NCBI RefSeq assembly: GCF_022808855.1
Contig: NZ_JAKZLF010000034.1
Coordinates: 1-55,165 of the forward strand
Reading direction: 5' to 3'
DNA from: Anaeromyxobacter soli
GTDB lineage: Bacteria > Myxococcota > Myxococcia > Myxococcales > Anaeromyxobacteraceae
Length of the DNA: 55,165 nt
In this document: one piece after another, positions 7,127 through 19,232 of the stretch
Numbering within the stretch: the stretch's first letter is position 1
Layout of the letters: each line of letters begins with the position of its first letter
The notes under the pieces: generated by a model
The model's database searches: none
What the model saw: only the letters and a program-made list of their open reading frames with translations
Told to the model about the DNA's origin: nothing
Program-made: the position numbers and the translations under genes

Positions 7127-8687
7127 GGCGAGCGGGCTGCGCGTCATCGCGCTGTGCCTCCCCGAGCTGCCGCTCCAGCGGGCGCGGCGCCAGCGCGCCG
7201 ACGGCTGCGACGGGCCGCTGGCGGTCGTCTCCGAGGGTCGGATCGTGCACTGCGATGGCGCGGCGGCCGCCGACGGCGTCCGCCCGGGAGCCACGCTGTC
7301 GGAGGCGCTCGCCGCGTGCGGCCGGCTGCGCACGGTCCCGCTCGATCCCGCGGCCGATCGCGCTGCGCTGCGCGCGGTCGCCGAGGCGGTGCTCCTGCTC
7401 GCGCCCGCGGTCGAGCCGTGCGCGCCGGACGTGGTGCTCCTCGACGCGAGCGCCGCCGGGCTCCTCGCCGGAGGCGCGGGGCGGAACGCCTCGCCAGACG
7501 CCGGAGAGCGGGTCCTCGCGGAGCGCGCGATCGCCGCGGCGGCGGAGATGGGGTACGCGGCGCGCGCGGCGGTCGCGGACGGTCGCGCGGCGGCGCGTGC
7601 GCTCGTGCGGCACGGCGCGTTCTCCGCCCGCACCGGGGAGCTCCTCCACGTCGCGCCCGGGGCGACCGCGGGGGCGATCGCCGCGCTCCCGCTCGAGGCG
7701 CTCGGGCTAACGCCGGCGGTGACGGCGCGGCTCCGCGGGCTCGGGATCGCCGACGCGGGCGCGCTCGCGCGGCTCCCGGCGGGCACCCTCGCGCACCGGT
7801 TCGGGCCGGACGGCGTTGCGGCGGCCCGCCTCGCCCGCGGAGAGGACGACACCCCGCTCTCTCCCTACTTGCCGGAGACGCTGCCGGTCGAGGCGCTCGA
7901 GCTCGAGGCGCCCGCGGAGAGCGCCGAGCCGCTCCTCTTCGCGCTGAAGCGGCTCGCCGACCGGGTCGCCGCGCGCCTCGCCGGGCGCGGCCTCGGTGCG
8001 ACGCGGCTCAAGGTGGTCCTGAAGCTCGATCCGCGCGGCGAGGAGCGGGTCATCGTACCGCTCGCGCAGCCGACCGCCTCCGCCGCGCGCTGGCTCGTGC
8101 CGGCGAAGGAGCACGTGTTCTCGCTGCGGCTCCCCGGGGCGGTGACCGCCGTCGAGCTCGCCGCGATCGAGGTCGCGCCGATCGCGGTGGAGCAGCTCGC
8201 GATCGACGATCGCCCCGAGGCGCTCGCCGCGCTCGAGACCGTCCTCGCGCGGCTCGGGGTCCGGCTCGGCGAGGGCGCGATCTTCGCGGCCGAGCCGGTC
8301 GAGCGGTACCGCCCCGAGGCCGCGTACCGCGCCGTTCCGTTCCGCCCCGCCGTCGCGCGCGCCTCCGCCCTGCGGAGCCTCGGCGGCTCGCCTGGCGCCG
8401 GCGCGCTCGCGCCGTCCGCGGCCGAGCCACGGCCGACGCGGCTCGTGGATCCCCCCACGCCGATCCAGGCGGAAGGCGAGGGGGGACGCGTGACGGCGCT
8501 CCGGGTGGAGGGACGCGCGCGCGCGGTGCTCGCGATGGAGGGGCCGGAGCGGCTGCGGGGGGAGTGGTGGGTGCCCGCGCCGTTCGATCGCGACTACTAC
8601 CGCGTCCGGCTCGACGGCCTGGGGGACTGCTGGGTGTACCGCGACGCCGCCGACGGGCGGCTCTACCTGCACGGATACTTCGACTGA
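7116..8687 (+). CDS. imuB: ImuB, Y-family polymerase-like mutasome hub
   Basis: A 523-residue protein of the Y-family fold. It begins with RVIALCLPELPLQRAR instead of the acidic metal-binding motif of active Y-family polymerases, which is the hallmark of ImuB as a non-catalytic hub that tethers DnaE2 and the sliding clamp. Little-finger-like sequence follows at about residues 240-380. The last 60 residues end in FDRDYYRVRLDGLGDCWVYR and YLHGYFD, a C-terminal pattern typical of ImuB. GGAGG at 7105-7109 is 6 nt before the ATG at 7116, which overlaps the end of imuA; the ATG at 7110 touches the ribosome binding site and is rejected. Confidence 0.87.
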   Translation: MRREASGLRVIALCLPELPLQRARRQRADGCDGPLAVVSEGRIVHCDGAAAADGVRPGATLSEALAACGRLRTVPLDPAADRAALRAVAEAVLLLAPAVEPCAPDVVLLDASAAGLLAGGAGRNASPDAGERVLAERAIAAAAEMGYAARAAVADGRAAARALVRHGAFSARTGELLHVAPGATAGAIAALPLEALGLTPAVTARLRGLGIADAGALARLPAGTLAHRFGPDGVAAARLARGEDDTPLSPYLPETLPVEALELEAPAESAEPLLFALKRLADRVAARLAGRGLGATRLKVVLKLDPRGEERVIVPLAQPTASAARWLVPAKEHVFSLRLPGAVTAVELAAIEVAPIAVEQLAIDDRPEALAALETVLARLGVRLGEGAIFAAEPVERYRPEAAYRAVPFRPAVARASALRSLGGSPGAGALAPSAAEPRPTRLVDPPTPIQAEGEGGRVTALRVEGRARAVLAMEGPERLRGEWWVPAPFDRDYYRVRLDGLGDCWVYRDAADGRLYLHGYFD

Positions 8688-8688
8688 C

Positions 8689-11600
8689 GTGAACCACGAG
8701 CGACGCAGGATCGACACGGGCGAGGTCGGCGCTCCCGGAGCGCGGCGGGAGCCGCGGCCTGCGGGGCCGCCGTATGCGGAGCTCCGCTGCCACTCCTGCT
8801 TCTCCTTCCTCGAGGGCGCGAGCCATCCCGAGGAGCTCGTCGCTCGCGCCGCGGAGCTCGGGCTCTCGGCGCTCGCGCTCACCGACGTGAGCGGGCTGTA
8901 CGGGATCGTCCGTGCGCACACCGAGGCCAAGCGGCGCGGGTTCCCGCTCGTCGTCGGCGCGGAGCTCGTCGTGACGGGGCTCACGCCGGGCCGCCCGGCG
9001 CGGCTCGTGCTGCTCGCTCAGGACCGTGAGGGGTACGCGGGCCTGTGCCGGCTGGCGACGCGCGCCCACGGGGCGGAGGATCCGGCGCGGGCGGCGCCGC
9101 GGCGCCCGCGCGAGGAGGTCGTCCTCGCGCTCGACGCGGTGGCGGGGCGCGCGCGGGGGCTCTTCGCGCTCTATCCCGGCGCCGACGGCGACGCGGCCGC
9201 GCGGCTGAAGGAGATCTTCGGCGCGCGCCTCGCGCTCGCGGTCGCGCGCCACCGGGTGGCGGGCGAGGAGGCGCGCGTGCTCGCGGCGCGCGCCATCGGC
9301 CGGCGGCTCGGGATCCGCGTCGCGGTCACGAACGACGTCCACACGCACGACCGGCGCCGGCAGGTGTTGCAGGACGTGCTCACCTGCGTCCGCCACGGGA
9401 CCACCGTCGATCGCGCGGGCCGCCGCCTCTTCCCGAACGCGGAGCGGACGTTGAAGGGCCCCGAGGAGATGGCGCGGCTGTGGAGCGACTTCCCCGAGGG
9501 GCTCGAGGCCGCGGGGGAGATCGCGGAGACGTGCCGGTTCCGGATGGAGGAGATCCGGGGCGAGCACCCGCTGCCGCCCGTCGTCGTCGATCGCACCGCC
9601 CTCGCCGGCGGCGCGGCGGTCGCCATGTCGAGCCCGCCCCAGGACGAGCGCGCCGTCGCGCCGGTGCCGAACCGCTCGTTGCGAACGACCTCGACCCCGA
9701 CCCCGACCCCGACCCCGACCTCGACCTCGACCTCGACCTCGACCTCGACCTCGGACGACTCAGTCGAACCCGTCACCGGCATGGCGCTCCTCCGCGAGCT
9801 CGTGCGCGAAGGGGCGCGCTGGCGCTACGGCGGGGCGCCTCCGGAGGAGGTCGCCCGGCAGCTCGCGAGGGAGCTCGAGCTCGTCGAGCAGCTCGGGTAC
9901 GCGAGCTACTTCCTCACGGTCTGGGACATCGTTCGCTTCGCGAGATCGCGCGGGATCCTGTGCCAGGGGCGCGGCAGCGCTGCGAACTCCGCGGTCTGCT
10001 TCGTGCTCGGCATCACCGCGATCGACCCCGTCCGCATGGGGCTCCTGTTCGAGCGGTTCATCTCGGCGGAGCGCGGGGAGCCGCCGGACATCGACGTCGA
10101 CTTCGAGCACGAGCGGCGCGAGGAGGTGATCCAGTACGTCTACGAGCGGTACGGGCGCGATCGCGCCGGCATGGTCTGCGAGGTCATCTCCTACCGGGGC
10201 AAGTCCGCGCTCCGGGACGTGGGCAAGGCGCTCGGCCTGTCGCTCGCGCAGGTCGATCGGCTCGCGAAGCTCGTCGGGATGTACGAGGACCTCTCGCAGG
10301 TCGGGCCGGAGCTCCTCGCGCAGGCGGGGCTCGACGTCGAGGCCTCGGAGCGGGTGCGGATGACGCTCGACCTTGCGCGCGAGCTGCAAGGGTTCCCGCG
10401 CCACCTCTCGATCCACGTCGGCGGGTTCGTGATCACGCGCCGGCCGCTCTGCGAGACGGTGCCCATCGAGCCCGCCGCCATGCCCGGGCGGACCATCGTC
10501 CAGTGGGACAAGGACGATCTCGCCGATCTCGATCTGCTGAAGGTCGATCTCCTCGGGCTCGGCATGCTCACCGCGCTCTCTCGCGCGCTCGCGCTCCTCG
10601 CCGCCCATCGGCCGGCGCCGGCGCTCGGTCCCCCTGACCGTCGCGAGGCGGGCGCCGCGGCAGGCCAGTGGCCACACCCGGACTCGCTCGCGACCATCCC
10701 CTCCGAGGACCCGGCCGTCTACGACATGCTCTGCAAGGCGGACTCGATCGGCGTGTTCCAGATCGAGTCCCGCGCGCAGATGTCGCTCGCCCCGCGGCTC
10801 AAGCCCCGGAACTTCTACGACCTCGTCATCTCGGTCGGGATCGTGCGCCCCGGCCCGATCCAGGGCGGGATGATCCACCCGTACCTGCGCCGGCGCGACG
10901 GCAAGGAGCAGGTCCGCTATCCGTACCCGCCGCTCGAGCCCGTCCTCGCGAAGACCCTCGGCGTGCCGCTCTTCCAGGAGCAGATCATGCGCCTCGCCGT
11001 GGTCGCGGCGGGGTTCACGCCCGGCGAGGCCGACGAGCTGCGCCGCCTCATGACGCACCGGCGCTCGCACGAGAAGCTCGCCGCGATGCGGGCACGCCTC
11101 CTCGCGGGCATGGAGCAGCGCGGCATCTCCGCGGCGGACGCGGAGCTCATCTTCCACCAGCTGCTCGGGTTCGCCGGGTACGGCTTCCCGGAGTCGCACT
11201 CCGCGTCGTTCGCGCTGCTCGTCTACGCGTCCGCCTGGATCCGCCGCTACCACCCCGCCGCCTTCGCCTGCGCCCTCCTGAACAGCCAGCCGATGGGCTT
11301 CTACGCGCCGCACACGCTCATCGAGGACGCGAAGCGGCACGGGGTCGAGGTGCGGGGGATCGACGTCTGCGCCAGCGGCTGGGAGAGCGCGCTCGAGGGC
11401 GCGAGGTGCGCGCCTGCGGCTCCCGGCGACACGCCTGCGCTCCGGCTCGGGCTCCACCTCGTGCGCGGGCTGCCGCGCGACGTGGGCGACGCGATCGTCG
11501 CGGCCCGGCGCGCGCGGCCGTTCGCGGACCTCGGAGACCTCGTGCGCCGCGCGGGCGTCTCGCGCGCCTGGCTCGTGCGGCTCGCGGAGGCGGACGTCCT

Positions 11601-12138
11601 GGGACCGCTCGCGCCGGATCGGCGCAGCGCGGTGTGGCGGAGCCTCGCGATGGAGGCGGACGGGGGCGACCTGTTCGCGGGCGTGACCCCGGCGGAGCCG
11701 GACACGGCGCTGCCGCAGGCGAGCGCCGAGGAGGAGGTCTCCGCCGACTTCACGACCACCGGCGTCTCGGTGCGCGGCCACCCGATGGCGGTCCTCCGCG
11801 CCGCGCTCCCGAGCGCGACCGTGCGCACCGCGCGCGAGCTCGCTCGCCTCCCGGACCGTGCCCCGGTGGAGGTCGCCGGGCTCGTCATCGTCCGGCAGCG
11901 ACCCCAGACCGCCGCGGGGATCGTGTTCTTGAGCCTCGAGGACGAGACGGGGATCGCGAACCTCGTCGTGATGCCCGACGTCTACGAACGCTTCCGGCCG
12001 GTGGTGCGCGGCGCGCCGTTCCTCGTCGCGCGCGGCCGGGTGGAGCGGAGCGGGGAGGTCGTGAACGTGCGCGTGAGCTCGGTCGCGCCGCTCGCGCTCG
12101 CCCCGCAGGTGGGGAACCGCGCGCGCGAGTTTCGCTGA
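8689..12138 (+). CDS. dnaE2: DnaE2, error-prone DNA polymerase III alpha subunit
   Basis: A 1149-residue C-family polymerase. The order is an N-terminal PHP domain (YAELRCHSCFSFLEGASHPE), a palm with GRGSAANSAVCFVLGIT and PDIDVDFEHERREEVI carrying the catalytic aspartates, a thumb and finger region, then a helix-hairpin-helix region and a C-terminal OB fold (FLSLEDETGIANLVV). The GTG start lies one base after the imuB stop. DnaE2 inserts nucleotides opposite lesions with ImuA and ImuB. The gene carries a hexanucleotide array at 9688-9753 that adds a Thr-Pro/Thr-Ser tract of about 22 residues between the PHP domain and the palm, a linker not expected in the family. Confidence 0.93.
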   Translation: MNHERRRIDTGEVGAPGARREPRPAGPPYAELRCHSCFSFLEGASHPEELVARAAELGLSALALTDVSGLYGIVRAHTEAKRRGFPLVVGAELVVTGLTPGRPARLVLLAQDREGYAGLCRLATRAHGAEDPARAAPRRPREEVVLALDAVAGRARGLFALYPGADGDAAARLKEIFGARLALAVARHRVAGEEARVLAARAIGRRLGIRVAVTNDVHTHDRRRQVLQDVLTCVRHGTTVDRAGRRLFPNAERTLKGPEEMARLWSDFPEGLEAAGEIAETCRFRMEEIRGEHPLPPVVVDRTALAGGAAVAMSSPPQDERAVAPVPNRSLRTTSTPTPTPTPTSTSTSTSTSTSDDSVEPVTGMALLRELVREGARWRYGGAPPEEVARQLARELELVEQLGYASYFLTVWDIVRFARSRGILCQGRGSAANSAVCFVLGITAIDPVRMGLLFERFISAERGEPPDIDVDFEHERREEVIQYVYERYGRDRAGMVCEVISYRGKSALRDVGKALGLSLAQVDRLAKLVGMYEDLSQVGPELLAQAGLDVEASERVRMTLDLARELQGFPRHLSIHVGGFVITRRPLCETVPIEPAAMPGRTIVQWDKDDLADLDLLKVDLLGLGMLTALSRALALLAAHRPAPALGPPDRREAGAAAGQWPHPDSLATIPSEDPAVYDMLCKADSIGVFQIESRAQMSLAPRLKPRNFYDLVISVGIVRPGPIQGGMIHPYLRRRDGKEQVRYPYPPLEPVLAKTLGVPLFQEQIMRLAVVAAGFTPGEADELRRLMTHRRSHEKLAAMRARLLAGMEQRGISAADAELIFHQLLGFAGYGFPESHSASFALLVYASAWIRRYHPAAFACALLNSQPMGFYAPHTLIEDAKRHGVEVRGIDVCASGWESALEGARCAPAAPGDTPALRLGLHLVRGLPRDVGDAIVAARRARPFADLGDLVRRAGVSRAWLVRLAEADVLGPLAPDRRSAVWRSLAMEADGGDLFAGVTPAEPDTALPQASAEEEVSADFTTTGVSVRGHPMAVLRAALPSATVRTARELARLPDRAPVEVAGLVIVRQRPQTAAGIVFLSLEDETGIANLVVMPDVYERFRPVVRGAPFLVARGRVERSGEVVNVRVSSVAPLALAPQVGNRAREFR
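9688..9753. repeat. Hexanucleotide array (11 units) inside dnaE2
   Basis: Eleven consecutive 6-bp units: one ACCTCG, four ACCCCG and six ACCTCG. They encode (TS)(TP)4(TS)6. Because the unit is six bases, gain or loss of copies keeps the frame. The same unit type forms the intergenic array at 12783. Confidence 0.95.
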
Positions 12139-12177
12139 TCGCGCCGGCTCCTGCCCCGCGCGCCGCAGCCCGGAGCC

Positions 12178-12609
12178 CTACGGGCAGACCCGGTACGGCA
12201 CCCGTCCCGGGGCGGCGCCGAACGCGCCGATGAACACGCGGAGCGGACGCGGATCTTCGTCGATGTAGAGCGCCACGTTCACGCAGCCTCCCCCGAAGTC
12301 GAACCCGGCCTCGTCTCCCGCCAGGAACGAGAAGCGGACGCGGCCGCCGCCCGCGCTCACCGCGTCCGGCGCCACGCCTTGCGGGGTCACCCGGCCGGCG
12401 CCCGCGATCTCGCCGTGGAATCGCCGGGGCAGGTCGGACCGCGCCCGCAGATGCCAGCCGGCGCCGTCGTGCCACAGCCTGTACGCCTCCGACCCGGGAT
12501 CCTCCAGCGGCGGCCCGGGCTCGACCCGGCGCGCGAGCACCGCGCCCCGCGAGAAGCCGCAGCCCCCCGCGAGGAGGAGCAGGAGGGCGGTGGCGGCACG
12601 CGCGGTCAT
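12178..12609 (-). CDS. Small lipoprotein, function unknown (143 aa)
   Basis: A signal sequence ([17 protein letters not shown]) ends in a lipobox-like LAGGC, so the mature protein is probably lipid-anchored at about Cys17. The rest has no membrane segment and holds a likely small beta-rich domain ([51 protein letters not shown]). I recognise no family. GGAGG in the mRNA lies 6 nt before the ATG at 12609; an in-frame ATG farther upstream would remove the signal peptide from the start. It lies downstream of nrdJ on the same strand, separated by the hexanucleotide array and hairpins, so it is likely transcribed separately. Confidence 0.72.
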   Translation of the reverse strand: MTARAATALLLLLAGGCGFSRGAVLARRVEPGPPLEDPGSEAYRLWHDGAGWHLRARSDLPRRFHGEIAGAGRVTPQGVAPDAVSAGGGRVRFSFLAGDEAGFDFGGGCVNVALYIDEDPRPLRVFIGAFGAAPGRVPYRVCP

Positions 12610-12735
12610 GGGGGACCTCCGCCACGAACGTTCGGCGTCCCGATCGTCCAGGCAACGCATCGCGGAGGGTGAAACCGGGGCAGGGGAGGAGGGACCCGGC
12701 GCTGGCTGGTGGAGGGGACGCTCGGCGGTCCGTTG

Positions 12736-12856
<121 letters not shown>

Positions 12857-12923
12857 GGAACCCCGAGCAAGAACGCGACCTCTGCCCGCACCGGAAACCC
12901 CGACGTGGGCGGGCCGAGAACGG

Positions 12924-12987
12924 CGCGCGCCGGAGCGGAAGGTCCGCCCCGGCGCGCGTGATGTCAGGCCGCCGCGATCCGCGGCGG
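12924..12987 (-). terminator. Two GC-rich hairpins downstream of nrdJ
   Basis: The first hairpin met after the nrdJ stop has an 8-bp stem and 3-nt loop (12969-12987). The second has a 10-bp outer stem (12924-12933 with 12949-12958) plus an inner GCGGA/TCCGC stem. Neither has a T-tract, so termination is possible but not shown. Confidence 0.4.
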
Positions 12988-13001
12988 AGGTCGGGCGGAG
13001 G

Positions 13002-15785
<2,784 letters not shown>

Positions 15786-16018
15786 GTCCCTCGTCCTCCG
15801 CCCCGCGCGCTCCCGGTGAGCGCGGGCAAACGCCTGCCCCTACGGCGCACACGCGTTCACGCGTGCGGCCGGCCGATCGAACGTGCCTGCGGCATCCCTC
15901 AGTGGTGTGCCGAAGGTCTACCAGCCGCCTCTGTCAGAGGCAGCGATGTCTTGGATTTCCCCTCGCGTAGCGCCGCATTTCCGCCCTTCGCCCTTGCGAC
16001 GCCGCCGTACTCCCGACC
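15786..16018 (-). promoter_or_regulatory. Long hairpin-rich 5' leader of nrdJ
   Basis: From the predicted start near 16018 to the nrdJ ATG the leader is about 230 nt. Read on the minus strand it contains GCCTCTG-A-CAGAGGC (15927-15941), CGGCA ... TGCCG around CACCACTGAGGGA, ACGCGT-GA-ACGCGT and GGGCA-GGCGTT-TGCCC. This is unusually structured for a housekeeping leader. It does not show the ordered motifs of a standard cobalamin riboswitch. Control by a ligand, a protein or none is open. Confidence 0.4.
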
Positions 16019-16022
16019 GCTA

Positions 16023-16050
16023 ACTCTACCAGCCGACCGCCTGATGTCAA
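16023..16050 (-). promoter_or_regulatory. Sigma-70-type promoter of nrdJ
   Basis: A perfect TTGACA (-35, 16045-16050) and TAGAGT (-10, 16023-16028) with a 16-nt spacer on the minus strand, in the most AT-rich patch of the neighbourhood. The distance to nrdJ leaves a leader of about 230 nt. Confidence 0.65.
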
Positions 16051-16057
16051 CGCGTGA

Positions 16058-16073
16058 CTACAATATATGGTGC
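16058..16073 (-). promoter_or_regulatory. NrdR-box-like site upstream of nrdJ
   Basis: CTACAATATATGGTGC on the plus strand matches the NrdR box (ACACAATATATTGTGT as I recall it) at 12 of 16 positions. It sits 7 bp upstream of the -35 element. NrdR usually needs two boxes about three helical turns apart, and I found no convincing second one, so the call is tentative. Confidence 0.35.
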
Positions 16074-16376
16074 CATACACGTATATCAACACAACCCACG
16101 GGTATTGCAGGGGCTCCTCTTAAGGGTGAGCCAGGGTGGGGTGCAAGCGACCGGGTTCATCGGGACGCGGCGCGGGTCGCGCGCGCCAGGGCTCCTCGGC
16201 TCGCCTCCGCGAGGCGCGTGATGCCGAGCGCGGCGGACCGATATCACGTCGGCCTGCCATCCGAGCGTGCCGCGTTGCCGCGGGGCTCGGCCGCTCGAAG
16301 CGGCCGCCGGAGCGAGGCAGGTCGTGGAGGGCGGCGTGGCCCCTGGGGAACGCGCGTGTTACAAGCCCCGCGTTCC
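16074..16376. other. Gene-free stretch upstream of lepA
   Basis: No credible gene. It must contain the lepA promoter, but no clear -35/-10 pair stands out. TGTTACAAG at about 16357 is AT-rich enough to be a -10 region without a recognisable partner. Confidence 0.5.
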
Positions 16377-18182
16377 ATGCCCCAGTCGAACGCGCACATC
16401 CGCAACTTCTCGATCATCGCCCACATCGATCACGGCAAGTCCACGCTCGCGGATCGCCTCCTCGAGCACACCGGGACCGTGAGTGAGCGGCACGCGCAGG
16501 CGCAGTTCCTCGACAACATGGAGCTCGAGCGCGAGCGCGGGATCACCATCAAGGCCCAGACCGTCCGCATGCGCTACCGCGCCCGCGACGGGAAGGACTA
16601 CGAGCTGAACCTCATCGACACCCCCGGTCACGTGGACTTCGCCTACGAGGTGTCGCGCTCGCTCGCCGCGTGCGAGGGCGCGATCCTCGTCGTCGACGCC
16701 ACCCAGGGCGTCGAGGCGCAGACGCTCGCGAACGTCTACCAGGCGCTCGACCACGACCTCGAGATCATCCCGGTCATCAACAAGGTCGACCTGCCGAGCG
16801 CGGACGTCCCCGGCGTGCGCGCCGAGATCGAGGAGGTCATCGGCCTCGACGCCTCGGAGGCGGTGCCGGCCTCGGCCAAGGAGGGCATCGGCATCGGGGA
16901 GATCCTCGAGGAGATCGTCCGCAAGGTGCCGCCGCCGAAGGGCGATCCCGAGGCGCCGCTCAAGGCGATCATCTTCGACTCCTGGTACGACTCGTACCGC
17001 GGCGTCGTCATGCTGGTCCGCGTGTTCGAGGGGACGCTCGCGCCGAAGCAGAAGATCCAGCTCGTCTCGAACAAGAAGCGGTTCGAGATCCAGGAGCTCG
17101 GCATCTTCGCGCCGTTCGCGATGCCGGTGCAGCAGCTCACGGCGGGCGAGGTGGGGATCGTCGTCGCCAACGTGAAGGACGTCCAGGACGCCAAGGTCGG
17201 CGACACCGTCACCGAGGCGGACCGGCCCACCGAGGACCCGTTCCCCGGCTTCAAGGTCGTGAAGCCGATGGTCTTCTCCGGCGTCTTCCCCATCGAGGCG
17301 AAGGACTACGAGCAGCTCCGCGACGCGCTCGAGAAGCTGCGCCTCAACGACTCCGCCTTCACCTTCGAGCCCGAGACCTCGACCGCGCTCGGGTTCGGCT
17401 TCCGCTGCGGCTACCTGGGGCTCCTGCACATGGAGATCGTCCAGGAGCGGCTCGAGCGCGAGTACAACCTCGCCCTCATCACCACCGCGCCCTCGGTCGT
17501 CTACCGCGTGACCGACACGCTGGGCGAGGTGCTGGAGATCGACAACCCCGCGAAGCTCCCGCCGGTCCAGCGGATCGCGAAGCTCGAGGAGCCGCACCTC
17601 ACCTGCCACATCCACGCCCGCACCGACGACGTGGGCGCGATCCTGCAGCTCTGCCAGGACCGGCGCGGGGTGCAGCGCGACCTCAAGTACGTCGGCACGA
17701 AGCGCGTCCAGATCACCTACGACATCCCGCTCGCCGAGGTGGTCTTCGACTTCTTCGACAAGCTGAAGAGCGTGTCGCGCGGGTACGCGAGCCTCGACTA
17801 CGAGCTGAAGGGCTACGAGGAGGCCGACCTCGTGAAGCTCGACATCCTCATCAACGGCGAGCCGGTCGACGCCCTCAGCGTCATCGTCCACCGGGAGCGC
17901 GCCTACCACCGCGGCCGCGAGCTCTGCCAGCGGCTCCGCGAGGTCATCCCGAAGCAGATGTACGAGGTCGCCATCCAGGCGGCGATCGGGGCGAAGATCA
18001 TCGCCCGCGAGACGGTGAAGGCCTTCCGCAAGGACGTCATCGCGAAGTGCTACGGTGGCGACATCAGCCGCAAGCGCAAGCTCCTCGAGCGCCAGAAGGA
18101 GGGCAAGAAGCGCATGAAGCAGGTCGGCTCGGTGGAGATCCCGCAGGAGGCCTTCCTCGCCGTGCTGAAGGTCGAGGAGTAG
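16377..18182 (+). CDS. lepA: Elongation factor 4 (LepA)
   Basis: A translational GTPase of 601 residues, the usual length. G1 is AHIDHGKS at residues 15-22, followed by [13 protein letters not shown] and NKVD. The domain order of EF4 (G domain, beta-barrel, EF-G-like domains, then a C-terminal domain ending in [20 protein letters not shown]) is complete. EF4 acts on the ribosome and is linked to back-translocation and assembly under stress. The ATG at 16377 is the first in-frame start next to the N-terminal motif; no clear Shine-Dalgarno site precedes it. lepB follows after 7 bp, the common lepA-lepB order. Confidence 0.96.
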   Translation: MPQSNAHIRNFSIIAHIDHGKSTLADRLLEHTGTVSERHAQAQFLDNMELERERGITIKAQTVRMRYRARDGKDYELNLIDTPGHVDFAYEVSRSLAACEGAILVVDATQGVEAQTLANVYQALDHDLEIIPVINKVDLPSADVPGVRAEIEEVIGLDASEAVPASAKEGIGIGEILEEIVRKVPPPKGDPEAPLKAIIFDSWYDSYRGVVMLVRVFEGTLAPKQKIQLVSNKKRFEIQELGIFAPFAMPVQQLTAGEVGIVVANVKDVQDAKVGDTVTEADRPTEDPFPGFKVVKPMVFSGVFPIEAKDYEQLRDALEKLRLNDSAFTFEPETSTALGFGFRCGYLGLLHMEIVQERLEREYNLALITTAPSVVYRVTDTLGEVLEIDNPAKLPPVQRIAKLEEPHLTCHIHARTDDVGAILQLCQDRRGVQRDLKYVGTKRVQITYDIPLAEVVFDFFDKLKSVSRGYASLDYELKGYEEADLVKLDILINGEPVDALSVIVHRERAYHRGRELCQRLREVIPKQMYEVAIQAAIGAKIIARETVKAFRKDVIAKCYGGDISRKRKLLERQKEGKKRMKQVGSVEIPQEAFLAVLKVEE

Positions 18183-18189
18183 CGCCGGC

Positions 18190-19212
18190 GTGGATCGCGA
18201 CGCCCGCCGGCTCGCCCGGGCTCGCAAGGACGCGCGCCGCTTCGCGCGCGACGCCCGCCGGCTCGCGGCCCGCGACGCCCGAAGGCTCGGGGCGGCCCGC
18301 GCGGAGATCCTCGCCGCCGCCGACGAGGTGGACGCGGCCGCGGCGGAGGGCGAGCCCGCGCGGCTCTCGGCCGCCCTGCGCGCGCTCGACGCGCTGTGGG
18401 AGGTGCACCTCGCCCGGCGCGCGCGGCCGCTCTGGCGGGAGTACGCCGAGTCGATGCTCGTGGCGGTGGTCGTCGCGCTCTTCCTGCGCGGCTTCGTGGT
18501 CGAGGCCTTCAGGATCCCCTCGGGCTCGATGGTCCCGACGCTCCTCGTCGGGGACCACATCTTCGTCTCGAAGCTCGCCTACGCGATCCGGGTCCCCTTC
18601 ACGCACCTGCGACTCCTGGAGCTCGGCGTGCCCAGGCGCGGGGACGTCATCGTGTTCGAGAACCCCCGCGAGCCGGCGAAGGACTACGTGAAGCGCGTGG
18701 CGGGCGTTCCGGGCGACGTGATCGAGCTCCGGGAGCAGGTCCTCTACGTGAACGGCGTGCCGCAGCCGCGCTCCCCCGATGGAGAGCTCCCCTACGAGGA
18801 GCGGAGCGACGCCACCGGGGCGCTCTTCTCGGACACCTGCCGCCGCTACCGCGAGGCGCTCGCGCGCGGCGAGCTGGCGCGGCCGGACGCCGCGGACGCC
18901 GCCGGTGCGGAGGCGAGCTGGCAGACGGGCGCGGCCGCGGGCGTCGCGACCTACGACGTGCTCCAGTGCCGGCGCGCGCGCCTCGCCGCGCGGGAAGGGC
19001 CGTTCGAGATCGTCCGGCCCGGCCACGTGTTCGTGCTGGGGGACAACCGAGATCGCTCGGCCGACAGCCGGGGCGAGGGCGGCTGGCAGGTGCCGTTCGA
19101 TCACATCGCCGGGCGGGCGACGGTCGTGTTCTGGAGCTGGGGGGACGGGGGAGGGCTCCGGGGCGACGGCCGCGGGCCCCGGCTCGATCGCCTTTTCAAA
19201 CGCATCGAGTAG
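18190..19212 (+). CDS. lepB: Signal peptidase I with long N-terminal extension
   Basis: A type I signal peptidase (S26 family) of 340 residues that cleaves signal peptides at the outer face of the inner membrane. The nucleophile is Ser113 in RIPSGSMVPTLL and the general base Lys168 in DYVKRVAG. The GDNRDRSADSRG box is near the C-terminus. A single membrane segment (MLVAVVVALFLRGFVVEAF) precedes the catalytic part. About 85 residues before it are rich in Arg, Ala and Asp with DARRLA-like repeats, and an insert at about residues 195-270 widens the domain. GTG at 18190 is 7 bp after lepA. Both features may be myxobacterial additions. Confidence 0.93.
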   Translation: MDRDARRLARARKDARRFARDARRLAARDARRLGAARAEILAAADEVDAAAAEGEPARLSAALRALDALWEVHLARRARPLWREYAESMLVAVVVALFLRGFVVEAFRIPSGSMVPTLLVGDHIFVSKLAYAIRVPFTHLRLLELGVPRRGDVIVFENPREPAKDYVKRVAGVPGDVIELREQVLYVNGVPQPRSPDGELPYEERSDATGALFSDTCRRYREALARGELARPDAADAAGAEASWQTGAAAGVATYDVLQCRRARLAAREGPFEIVRPGHVFVLGDNRDRSADSRGEGGWQVPFDHIAGRATVVFWSWGDGGGLRGDGRGPRLDRLFKRIE

Positions 19213-19232
19213 CTGGTAGAAGATCCACCTCG

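Noticed and set aside
15786-16018. Cobalamin riboswitch before nrdJ
   Set aside because: The leader has CCACTG and a GGTAGACC segment, but the order and spacing do not follow the cobalamin consensus, where CCACTG comes before the AGxCAGGAxACC segment. I kept it as an unexplained structured leader.
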